Shown: positions 1-6,012, numbered from the stretch's first letter. The stretch is 7,532 nt of DNA from CBDVBZ01 sp965372355 (GCA_965372355.1 CBDVBZ010000154.1:1-7532); one strand, 5' to 3'. The notes: generated by a model not told the origin, from the letters alone. Numbers and translations: made by a program.

Positions 1-156
1 GTACATGGGAGGAGAACGAAGAAGACGAGGTGAATAGCAAAAAATGTCTCGATGTTTGCCAACTACGCCGAGACGGCGCCCACGTGAGCACAAGCAGCAG
101 TCGAGCGCGCGTCGCAACGTCAGAAATTATGCGGCGCAAAACCCGTCAATAGAAAA

Positions 157-178
157 ATGAACATTCGATGAACATTCG
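157..178. repeat. Perfect 11-bp tandem duplication
   Basis: Two exact, abutting copies of ATGAACATTCG occupy 157-167 and 168-178, inside an AT-rich stretch and followed by a run of seven T residues (183-189). An 11-bp period is close to one helical turn, so a protein binding each copy would sit on one face of the DNA. This could be an operator or activator site for the downstream outer-membrane gene, or simply a short slippage duplication. No known regulator site is recognised with confidence. Confidence 0.7.
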
Positions 179-294
179 ACGATTTTTTTGAAAGTGCTCT
201 GTGCCGTGCAACTCCCGCGAGAGGGGATTACACGTGAAGGCATAAAACACGGCCCGCAATTGGCTTGGAGATCAGCCGCCAATCAAGTTACGAT

Positions 295-358
295 GTGCGC
301 GCCCCACGGACCCCTGATCACGAAGGTTCGAGTCCGTGGTGGCGCACCGTTTTCTTTC
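295..358 (+). terminator. Strong stem-loop with T-rich tail; tRNA 3'-end-like
   Basis: The arms 295-311 and 332-347 pair over about 14-16 bp, with an uninterrupted 8-bp core (CCACGGAC with GTCCGTGG), a small internal mismatch or bulge, and an outer GTGCGC/GCGCAC stretch. A 20-base loop separates them. The 3' arm is followed by CGTTTTCTTTCTT. This resembles an intrinsic terminator for an upstream transcript, although the loop is large and the T run is interrupted. The loop and 3' arm also look like the T-arm and acceptor end of a tRNA (GGTTCGAGTCC, then GTGGCGCACC). No complete tRNA can be folded here: the D-arm and matching 5' acceptor strand are missing at the right distance. Terminator, leader structure and tRNA-derived remnant all remain possible. 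Confidence 0.45.
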
Positions 359-407
359 TTGAGACGACCGCCGTCCGGTTTTCTGACCGTGATGACGCAG
401 TCAACAA

Positions 408-413
408 AAGGGG
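408..413 (+). promoter_or_regulatory. Ribosome binding site deciding the ATG at 419
   Basis: AAGGGG lies 5 bases before the ATG at 419. It is the best Shine-Dalgarno match near any in-frame start of this gene, and the protein from that ATG begins directly with a textbook signal peptide. The upstream in-frame ATG (392) and TTG (188) lack comparable support. Confidence 0.65.
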
Positions 414-418
414 CTAGA

Positions 419-1225
419 ATGAACGATACCGTGAGGCTTCTGATCAAAGGTGTTGTGTCGATTTGTGTGATGAGTTTGTGTGTTATGGCGGCGGTGTCCG
501 CGTTTGCGCAGGATCAGGCCTCGGTGGATCAGCTCAAACAGGCGAACAACCCGCTGGCCGACATGAAGGCGTTCAACCTGCAGAACTACTATGTGCCGGA
601 GCTGTACGGGGTGCCAGATCGGACGTCGAACACGTTCTGGTTTCGAACTGTGTTCCCGATCCAGCGTTGGCTATTCCGGGCGTCTTTGCCGCTCAAGACC
701 GCTCCAGTCGGGCTGAACGAGTCACAGTCGGGACTCGGCGACTTCAATATGTTTGGCGCGTACCTCGTGAAATCAGATCCGGACTTCAGCTTTGGCGTAG
801 GACCGCTGCTGGTTCTGCCCACGGCTAATGAAGATGCGCTCGGTTCGGGCAAGGTCGAACTCGGCGCAGCGGTGGTTGCGTTCAACATGTCATCGGCCGT
901 GCTCCAGTACGGCGGCCTTGTGACGTGGCAAGCATCTATCGCCGGTGACGATGCCCGTGGTGACACATCGCTGCTCGTTCTACAGCCGTTTGCGATGATG
1001 CAGCTGGGCAAAGGCGTGTATCTTCGCTCGGCGCCGCTCTGGGTCTTCAATCTGAGATCGGGTCACTACCACGTGCCGTTCAGCGTGGGTATCGGCAAGA
1101 TCGTGAAGATCGAAAAAGTCGTATACAACGTCTTTCTGGAACCTCAGTGGACCGTGTTGCACAACGGTGTGGGGCAACCGGCGATGCAGGTCTTTGCCGG
1201 TATCAATATTCAGATTGCGAATTAG
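419..1225 (+). CDS. Outer-membrane beta-barrel protein, neuromedin-U-like
   Basis: This 268-residue protein starts with a clear signal peptide: basic residues at 6 and 10, a hydrophobic core at about 11-26, and likely cleavage after SAFA near residue 30. The mature part has alternating short hydrophobic strands and ends in an aromatic/hydrophobic strand (VFAGINIQI), as expected for an outer-membrane barrel. Segments such as GLGDFNMFGAYL, a GPLLVLPTANEDALGSGK stretch, QPFAMMQLG..YLRS and the FLEPQWTV..NGVGQP end resemble proteins annotated as neuromedin-U-like or 'MetA-pathway of phenol degradation' outer-membrane proteins; I recall this pattern and have not searched. The substrate of this family is not well defined, so a transport role is inference. 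The start at 419 is chosen for its ribosome binding site and signal peptide; an extension to 188 would bury the signal peptide. A carbonic anhydrase follows 65 bp downstream and may share the transcript. Confidence 0.75.
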   Translation: MNDTVRLLIKGVVSICVMSLCVMAAVSAFAQDQASVDQLKQANNPLADMKAFNLQNYYVPELYGVPDRTSNTFWFRTVFPIQRWLFRASLPLKTAPVGLNESQSGLGDFNMFGAYLVKSDPDFSFGVGPLLVLPTANEDALGSGKVELGAAVVAFNMSSAVLQYGGLVTWQASIAGDDARGDTSLLVLQPFAMMQLGKGVYLRSAPLWVFNLRSGHYHVPFSVGIGKIVKIEKVVYNVFLEPQWTVLHNGVGQPAMQVFAGINIQIAN

Positions 1226-1278
1226 TGTTTGCACGCCCGGGCGTGCGTGTAGAGACGCGTGACTGAAATGTGTCAAAC

Positions 1279-1285
1279 AGGGAGG
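1279..1285 (+). promoter_or_regulatory. Ribosome binding site favouring a TTG start at 1291
   Basis: AGGGAGG is an almost perfect Shine-Dalgarno sequence placed 5 bases before TTG at 1291. The in-frame GTG at 1270 lies upstream of this site and has only a weak purine stretch (AGAGACG) before it. This argues that translation of the carbonic anhydrase starts at 1291. Confidence 0.6.
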
Positions 1286-1290
1286 CCGAC

Positions 1291-1860
1291 TTGGAAACAC
1301 CGACCGCAGACGAAGCCCTCGAACGGCTCAAGCAGGGAAACGAGCGTTTCCGGACCGATCGTACGGAAGGTCCCGGCCCGGTTAGCTCGCACCGCGAGAA
1401 ACTCCTCAAAGGTCAACGCCCATTCGCCATCATTCTCGGTTGTTCCGACAGCCGGGTGCCTCCGTCGACCATATTCGACACCGGTCTCGGCGACCTGTTT
1501 GTCATACGAGTTGCGGGCAACATTGCCAACACGTCGAGCATCGCCAGCATCGAGTTCGCCGTGACGAACCTGGGGGTGAAGCTCGTCGTGGTTATGGCGC
1601 ACCAGGATTGCGGTGCGGTGAACGCTGCGATCGAGGGCGGCGACTTTGGCAGGAACCTGAACCATGTGATAAACTACATCCAGCCGGCGCTGAAGCCGCC
1701 TGAACCGGACGCCGACATCGTGGTACGGCGCAACGCCCGAAATAGCGCGGAGCGGTTGATCGGCGAATCGGACGCCATACGTGCGGCAACTCAGACGGGC
1801 GACGTCAGAATTATGACCGCGCTCTTTCGCCTCTCCACCGGCGAGGTCGAGTTCGACTGA
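1291..1860 (+). CDS. Beta-class carbonic anhydrase
   Basis: This 189-residue enzyme interconverts CO2 and bicarbonate using a zinc ion. The N-terminus (EALERLKQGNERF) is typical of bacterial beta-carbonic anhydrases. The first zinc ligand Cys51 and the Asp53-Arg55 dyad lie in CSDSRVPP. The VIRVAGN strand follows at about 72-77, and the second motif HQDCGAV supplies His104 and Cys107. The C-terminus (VRIMTALFRLSTGEVEF) is the usual final strand. No signal peptide is present, so it is cytoplasmic. Length is at the short end for the family, but every catalytic motif is intact. TTG at 1291 is preferred because of its strong ribosome binding site; GTG at 1270 would add seven residues. It follows the beta-barrel gene on the same strand by 65 bp, so a shared transcript is possible. 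No bicarbonate transporter or cyanate gene is adjacent, so a general role in bicarbonate supply or pH balance is the safest reading. Confidence 0.95.
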   Translation: METPTADEALERLKQGNERFRTDRTEGPGPVSSHREKLLKGQRPFAIILGCSDSRVPPSTIFDTGLGDLFVIRVAGNIANTSSIASIEFAVTNLGVKLVVVMAHQDCGAVNAAIEGGDFGRNLNHVINYIQPALKPPEPDADIVVRRNARNSAERLIGESDAIRAATQTGDVRIMTALFRLSTGEVEFD

Positions 1861-1950
1861 TCGTGCCCCCATGGTCTCGCACGCTCGCTCGGTCGATTCG
1901 CTTCGGCGCTTCTGACAATTCACAGACTCAAAGACCACCAAGTATCCCCC

Positions 1951-1973
1951 TCCTGCGGGCAACCTTCGCAGGA
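1951..1973. repeat. Short inverted repeat, 7-bp stem
   Basis: TCCTGCG at 1951-1957 is an exact reverse complement of CGCAGGA at 1967-1973, with a 9-base loop. No T tract follows, so it is not a standard intrinsic terminator. It could be a transcript-end structure for the carbonic anhydrase message or a chance GC-rich repeat. Confidence 0.4.
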
Positions 1974-2061
1974 CGGCTGCGTAGTCCCTAAAGGAATGCG
2001 ACGCCTGGGTTTGCGCTTCCGCAGCTCCTGATCCAAATCTCCTCGCGGGCGAAGCCGTCCT

Positions 2062-2093
2062 TTTGTCCGCACACCGATCAGACGGTGGACAAA
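2062..2093 (+). promoter_or_regulatory. Possible leader hairpin upstream of the propeller gene
   Basis: TTTGTCC (2062-2068) pairs perfectly with GGACAAA (2087-2093). Inside it ACCG (2073-2076) pairs with CGGT (2083-2086) around a 6-base loop, with a 4-base bulge on the left side. The structure ends about 22 bases before the ribosome binding site at 2115-2122. Its position suggests a 5' untranslated structure affecting expression or stability of the 2131 gene, but it matches no riboswitch class that I recognise. Confidence 0.4.
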
Positions 2094-2114
2094 TGGCCGC
2101 GGTATCGAATGTCA

Positions 2115-2122
2115 CGGGAGGA
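2115..2122 (+). promoter_or_regulatory. Ribosome binding site of the propeller gene
   Basis: CGGGAGGA lies 8 bases before the ATG at 2131 and is the strongest Shine-Dalgarno match in the spacer. It supports that ATG over the in-frame ATG three codons later. Confidence 0.65.
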
Positions 2123-2130
2123 TTCGGCAA

Positions 2131-4008
2131 ATGAACCCCATGAATAGCAGGCACGTCTTCGTTTTTTTTCTGTTTTTGTTTGCATCCGCGGCGGGTGTTT
2201 GCCGGGCGCAGGGTGGCGCCGTCGAGTGGGGGGCCCACGAGTGGGTCCTGGTCAACGCACAGATCGACGAGCATCTCGGTCGCCAGGCGCTCACCGGCAT
2301 GGCCTATATCCCGGGCAGCAACTTCCAGGATGGCGTGATCGAGTTCGATATCGCCGTCGATGGGGCCCGCGGTTATCCCGGTATCTCCTTTCGGGCAGCC
2401 AATCAATTCGAGTACGAGAGCTTCTATATCCGCCCGCACCAGCACAACCTCCCCGACGCGATGCAATACTGTCCGGTTTTCAAAGGCGTTTCGGGCTGGC
2501 AGCTCTACAACGGCGAGGGTTTTAACGCGCCGATGGCCATCCCCGCGAACGAGTGGATCCACGTCAAACTCGAGATCAAGGGTACCCAGGGTCGGGTCTT
2601 TGTCGGCGATGCCGCAGAACCCAACCTGGTCATCCATGAGCTAAAACACGGCGTTCAAAGCGGGCTGGTCGGTATCAGGTCACCCAAGAACGGCGCGGCC
2701 TACTTCTCGAACTTCGAGTTCCGCGCCGACGACGGTTTGCATTTCGATCCCGCGCCAGAGCCTGTGCAGCCTCTGGGGATCGTCAAGAACTGGGAGATCT
2801 CGCAGTCTTTTCAGATATCGGATGTTGACCGGGAAGCGTATCCGAGCCCCGAGGATCTCGACAGGGTCCAGTGGCAGACGGTGACGGCCGACGCTGAAGG
2901 CCTGGTCGATGTCGGTTTCTACGTGCCCCGAAGCCGGACCGGCGAGGCGGATTGCATCTACGCACGGACGTTTATCGAATCCGGCGAAGATGTGGTAAGG
3001 CAGTTTGCATTCGGCTACAGCGATGTTGTGAATGTTTTTGTCAACGGGGGAATCGTTTTCTCGGGCAACCGGATGTATAAGAGCCGTTCGGCGAGCTTTC
3101 TCGGTGCGATCGGCCGGGAAGACGCCGTCTTCTTGCCGCTGCAGAAAGGCCGGAACGAGCTGATGTTCGTCCTCTTCGAGGTTTTTGGTGGTTGGGGACT
3201 GATGGTGCAGGACAGGGAAGCCGATTATCTGGCAGACGGGGTCGGCAAGGTCTGGGAGAAGACACGCGATCTCAAATATCCCGAGTCCGTGGTGTACGAC
3301 CGAAAGCGGGATATCCTCTACGTATCGAACTTCTTTGGTGGCCGCGGCGGCTTTATCTCGAAGATGACGATCGACGGAGACATCGAGACGCTAACGTGGG
3401 TACTCGGACTTGCCCGGCCAACGGGCATGGTCATCCACGGCGACATCCTCTATGCGATCGACCGTGTCAACCTGGTCGAGATCGACATCGAGTCCGGTGA
3501 GATCACTAACCGCTACCCGGCGCCCAACCCGGGGTTCATCAATGATGTCGTCGTCGACGCGTCGGACAATGTCTACATTTCTGACAACGACGGCAACAGG
3601 ATCTGGAAATTCCGTGACGGGGGTTTCGAGGTCTGGCTCGATGGCGACGACTTGCTCGGCCCCAACGGGCTCTTGATCGACGGGGACAAGCTGCTCTACG
3701 GCAACACCGATGGTGACATCAAGATCGTCGACCTGGCGAGCAAACAGGTCCGCACGCTTACCAACATCGGTTGGGGCTCCAACATCGACGGATTCAAGTT
3801 GGATGGGAAAGGCAACTACCTGATCTCGGATTTCAACGGCCGGATCCTCCACGTCGACAAGACGGGCGATACGAAAGAGATCCTGAACCTGACGTCGTCG
3901 GGCACATACTGCGCTGACTTCGAGTACATCCCGGAGAAAGGTCTGCTCCTCGTCCCGACTCTGTACGATAACCGGGTCACGGCCTGGCGCTACCACGCCG
4001 GGGAATAG
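2131..4008 (+). CDS. Secreted lectin-fold / SMP-30-like beta-propeller protein
   Basis: This 625-residue protein has a signal peptide (hydrophobic core at about 9-22, likely cleavage after CRA at 26) and should be periplasmic or secreted. Three parts can be seen. Residues about 32-200 look like a concanavalin-A/LamG-type or DUF1080-like sandwich (GVIEFDIAVDG, GISFRA, EWIHVKLEIKG, FSNFEFR). Residues about 215-362 look like a galactose-binding-type jelly roll (YARTFIESGED, VNVFVNGG, GRNELMFVLFEVFGGWG). Residues about 375-622 are a beta-propeller with repeated 'YVSN', 'YAID', 'YISDNDGNRIWKF' and 'YLISDFNGRI' strands like SMP-30/gluconolactonase/NHL proteins. Candidate metal or active-site residues in SMP-30 fashion are Glu385 (YPES), Asn471 (GFIND), Asn512 (GPNG) and Asp553 (NIDG). 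A lactonase or sugar-acid hydrolase role, or simply carbohydrate binding, is inferred. No sugar-uptake genes are nearby to name a substrate. The gene appears to be a single transcription unit. Confidence 0.75.
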   Translation: MNPMNSRHVFVFFLFLFASAAGVCRAQGGAVEWGAHEWVLVNAQIDEHLGRQALTGMAYIPGSNFQDGVIEFDIAVDGARGYPGISFRAANQFEYESFYIRPHQHNLPDAMQYCPVFKGVSGWQLYNGEGFNAPMAIPANEWIHVKLEIKGTQGRVFVGDAAEPNLVIHELKHGVQSGLVGIRSPKNGAAYFSNFEFRADDGLHFDPAPEPVQPLGIVKNWEISQSFQISDVDREAYPSPEDLDRVQWQTVTADAEGLVDVGFYVPRSRTGEADCIYARTFIESGEDVVRQFAFGYSDVVNVFVNGGIVFSGNRMYKSRSASFLGAIGREDAVFLPLQKGRNELMFVLFEVFGGWGLMVQDREADYLADGVGKVWEKTRDLKYPESVVYDRKRDILYVSNFFGGRGGFISKMTIDGDIETLTWVLGLARPTGMVIHGDILYAIDRVNLVEIDIESGEITNRYPAPNPGFINDVVVDASDNVYISDNDGNRIWKFRDGGFEVWLDGDDLLGPNGLLIDGDKLLYGNTDGDIKIVDLASKQVRTLTNIGWGSNIDGFKLDGKGNYLISDFNGRILHVDKTGDTKEILNLTSSGTYCADFEYIPEKGLLLVPTLYDNRVTAWRYHAGE

Positions 4009-4151
4009 CATCGCCGCTGGCGTATCGCTAAGCCCACGGCGCCGGGCGGGCCGCCAGGACAACCCTCTGTCGCGTCAGCTGAGCAACATACAAACCTGTT
4101 TCGCCGGTTCCGGCTACACCGGGTCTAAGTCCACGTCGGCACCAGATTCAG

Positions 4152-4262
4152 ATGTTCTTCGCGATCGTTGGACTCCGTTTTGAATTCGGTCCGCTGGAGA
4201 TTGCGATCAGCGGGTTACTCGGATATGTCGTTTGGGTCGCGGTTTCCTGGGACCTGATTTGA
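4152..4262 (+). CDS. Doubtful 36-residue hydrophobic small protein
   Basis: An ATG at 4152 opens a 36-codon frame ending in TGA at 4260-4262. The product is hydrophobic, with a predicted membrane-spanning stretch near residues 14-32 (IAISGLLGYVVWVAV) after a short N-terminal part. The frame has no stop back to 4080-4082 but no other good start, and no Shine-Dalgarno sequence precedes the ATG. It could be a small membrane protein, a remnant of a larger decayed gene, or chance. It matches no family I recognise. Confidence 0.2.
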   Translation: MFFAIVGLRFEFGPLEIAISGLLGYVVWVAVSWDLI

Positions 4263-4292
4263 TGAGGCGTCTGGGGCGCCGGAGAAAGGGGG

Positions 4293-4322
4293 TGTCGAAA
4301 CCCTATCTTATTGCATTATACT
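4293..4322 (+). promoter_or_regulatory. Candidate promoter for the glycosylation cluster
   Basis: TATACT at 4317-4322 is a good -10 hexamer in an AT-rich island (4303-4322). The best -35 candidates, TGTCGA (4293-4298) or TCGAAA (4295-4300), are weak, with 16-18 bp spacing. A TTGACT at 4331-4336 is a good -35 match but has no -10 at proper spacing. The location about 80 bp before the first gene of the downstream cluster fits a promoter. Confidence 0.3.
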
Positions 4323-4402
4323 GGTGTGACTTGACTTTCCTGGCACGGGCAGGGAAGCATCGTCATAGGAATGCGTAGCGGCACCAGTCAAAGCGGTGAG
4401 AT

Positions 4403-5992
4403 GTGAATGCTCTTTTTGGCACAACAGCCGGCGGGCCGTTGAGTCCTGGTGCCCTCGGCCGGTGGCTCGCAGGGTCCGGCACGCTACGGCTTGGCATCCT
4501 GATCGGCGCTGCGGTCACGCTGGTTAAGCTCCCGTTGCTCTTTATGACACTCGGTGAGCAAGACCAGGCCCGCCTGATCGTGGATGCGTTTGTGTATCTC
4601 TCCGATGGGCCGGAGACCTACCGGCGTTACGGTATTTTGACCAGTCCGTTGTGGACGCTTCCCCTGGCCGGCATCATGGCGGTCTTTGGTGCGGCCCGCA
4701 TCGTGCTGCTGACGAACATCGGCGGGTGGCTCTGCGGCGGGTTGACGACGACGCTGACGTTTGTGCTGCTTCGGCAGCTGGGTGCCAGCCGGACCTGGGC
4801 GGCGGTCGGAGCGATTGGCTCGGGGTTGGTACCGGGGACGTTTTATCTCTCGCTCTACGGTTATCCGTCACAGTATGCGCTCCCGCTCCTGCTCGCCGCC
4901 GCGGTCGCGTTTGCCAAGGCTCTCGAGTCCGGGCGCGCCGGTTGGCTCGTTCTCGCGGGCGTCTTCTACTGCGGCGTTACCCTCATGAAGATCGATTTTG
5001 CCCTGGCGGGGACACTTCTGTTCTCCGTCGCGATTATCCGAAACCAGCTGCTCGACCGAAGAGCGTGGCTGCTTCCCGTATTCCCAATAGTTGCCCTTGT
5101 GGTCACGTACGTCGTGGGACGTGTGGCCATCAAGGGGCAGGATCTCTTTGGATTTCTTGGGCACGTCGGAGATGTGCACCCGTGGTCCGCCGAGAGACTG
5201 GTTGAATCGCACACATCGACCGTCTTCTACGCGGCGGGGTTTGGCACCCTGGCGCTTCTCATCGCCGCGGTGGTCATCGGGGTGACCCGGCGCGCCTCAA
5301 GAGCGGCTGTCATACGGATCACGATCGCCTGGCTCGTGGGTGCGCTGCCGTTGTTGCTGTTCTGGCTGGCCCGCCCACCCATGTCCACGCGGCACGCGAT
5401 GCCGGCAGCGCTGATGACCGTGCTCGTTGCATCGCTTCTCGCGTCGCTTCTCTTGCCCCGCGCCCGGTATGTCGCGGTCGTTTGGCTCATCGCCGTCGTC
5501 GGTTTGAACTGGCCCTTTGGCAAACCGGACTTCGACTTCAATTACGAGCCCAGCGGCAACCTCGCGGGGGCGGTCTCGGTGAATCGCCGGGCCTTTGCCG
5601 TAGCCCATGACATTGCCCGCACCGTCGCGGAGCGCGACGAGAACACAAAGGTGATCATGGGTCACCCTGGACAAGGTGTGAGCACGTTAGGTGCCATCGA
5701 TTTCATGCCGGTCATTCTTGTGGAAATGACCGCGCGTTCGCAATCGGCCCGGTTCATCGACGTGAAATGGGAGAAGATGGTGGCCTTCACCGCTGGGGAC
5801 AGAAGGCAGACAAGAGTTTTCACATATGTGTTCCCCGATCGCGCCGCGAACCTGATCCGCGTGCGTCGAGCGGGATTCTACGCCCCCTGGCCGATCGATC
5901 TCACGCCGGTGACAAAGCACGGGATCAAGGTGATGACGTTCGACCCGGACGAGATGTTCCAGACCGCCGTGGGGGAGTACATGTGGCGGTAG
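4403..5992 (+). CDS. Polytopic membrane protein, GT-C glycosyltransferase-like
   Basis: The 529-residue product has many hydrophobic segments: about 28-50, 83-106, 107-124, 130-150, 157-174, 179-195, 198-212, 221-241, 274-294, 303-322, 333-351 and 355-369. A mostly soluble C-terminal part covers about 375-529. The pattern, with an acidic loop just after the first membrane segment (GEQDQARLIVDAF, 51-63) and an Arg-rich segment (RPPMSTRHAMPA, 324-335), resembles GT-C/PMT-ArnT-like transferases that use polyprenyl-phosphate sugars on the outer face of the inner membrane. The family-level assignment is inference; no strict catalytic motif proves it. Start is GTG at 4403; an in-frame stop at 4397-4399 excludes longer forms, and TTG at 4439 is an alternative. 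The ribosome binding site is poor (GGTGAG ends only 2 bases before GTG). A polyprenyl-phosphate sugar transferase in the same cluster supports a lipid-linked glycosylation role. Confidence 0.65.
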   Translation: MNALFGTTAGGPLSPGALGRWLAGSGTLRLGILIGAAVTLVKLPLLFMTLGEQDQARLIVDAFVYLSDGPETYRRYGILTSPLWTLPLAGIMAVFGAARIVLLTNIGGWLCGGLTTTLTFVLLRQLGASRTWAAVGAIGSGLVPGTFYLSLYGYPSQYALPLLLAAAVAFAKALESGRAGWLVLAGVFYCGVTLMKIDFALAGTLLFSVAIIRNQLLDRRAWLLPVFPIVALVVTYVVGRVAIKGQDLFGFLGHVGDVHPWSAERLVESHTSTVFYAAGFGTLALLIAAVVIGVTRRASRAAVIRITIAWLVGALPLLLFWLARPPMSTRHAMPAALMTVLVASLLASLLLPRARYVAVVWLIAVVGLNWPFGKPDFDFNYEPSGNLAGAVSVNRRAFAVAHDIARTVAERDENTKVIMGHPGQGVSTLGAIDFMPVILVEMTARSQSARFIDVKWEKMVAFTAGDRRQTRVFTYVFPDRAANLIRVRRAGFYAPWPIDLTPVTKHGIKVMTFDPDEMFQTAVGEYMWR

Positions 5993-6003
5993 CGGCATAT
6001 TCC

Positions 6004-6012
6004 TGCTAAGAT
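6004..6012 (+). promoter_or_regulatory. Candidate extended -10 element before the methyltransferase
   Basis: TGCTAAGAT fits the extended -10 pattern (TGn followed by TAAGAT at 6007-6012) in the 96-bp gap between the membrane protein and the methyltransferase. The -35 position (TGGCGG, 5985-5990 region) is poor, which an extended -10 can tolerate. Transcription from here would give a leader of about 70 bases. Confidence 0.3.

Larger units (their letters stand above)
1..418. other. Left-edge non-coding region
   Basis: No complete gene is convincing in these 418 bases. One + frame is open from the window edge to a TAG at 150-152, about 49 codons with an acidic beginning (TWEENEEDEV) and a basic end. 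It could be the tail of a gene starting outside the window, but it matches no family I recognise and its composition is not clearly coding. From about 125 to 195 the DNA is AT-rich against a GC-rich background and holds an 11-bp tandem duplication. A strong hairpin lies at 295-347. An in-frame extension of the next gene back to a TTG at 188 is possible on paper but would translate straight through the hairpin, so I treat this region as untranslated. Confidence 0.55.
1861..2130 (+). other. Spacer with two hairpins before the propeller gene
   Basis: These 270 bases separate the carbonic anhydrase from the next gene and hold no convincing ORF on the + strand. Two inverted repeats stand out, at 1951-1973 and 2062-2093, described as separate entries. 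No clear T-rich terminator follows the carbonic anhydrase stop. No strong sigma-70 promoter is obvious. Confidence 0.6.
4009..4402 (+). other. 394-bp intergenic region
   Basis: The region between the propeller gene and the membrane protein holds a possible promoter in its AT-rich right third and a doubtful 36-codon hydrophobic ORF. No hairpin followed by a T tract is seen after the propeller stop, so termination there is not explained by an obvious intrinsic terminator. There are only weak GC-rich inverted repeats, such as CGCCGCTGGCG at 4012-4022. Confidence 0.5.

Noticed and set aside
157..178. LexA/SOS box reading of the GAACATTCG repeats
   Set aside because: The copies are direct rather than inverted and lack the palindromic GAAC-N4-GTTC form.
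274..348. Functional tRNA gene
   Set aside because: The T-arm and acceptor-like 3' end are present, but no D-arm, proper anticodon stem or complementary 5' acceptor strand can be found within tRNA length.
188..418. In-frame extension of the beta-barrel gene to a TTG start at 188
   Set aside because: It adds 77 residues of non-protein-like composition, crosses a strong hairpin, and would place the signal peptide internally. The ATG at 419 has a good ribosome binding site.
1273..2637. 454-codon open frame on the minus strand
   Set aside because: It runs antisense through the intact carbonic anhydrase and into the propeller gene, both strongly supported. Its length is explained by GC-rich codon bias, and no family motif is seen across it.
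3391..4062. 223-codon open frame on the minus strand
   Set aside because: It lies opposite the beta-propeller repeats. Its valine/aspartate-rich composition mirrors the GAC/GTC codons of the real gene.
4331..4370. Promoter built on TTGACT (4331-4336)
   Set aside because: The only TATA-like follower (CATAGG, 4364-4369) is 27 bp away, too far for a sigma-70 promoter.
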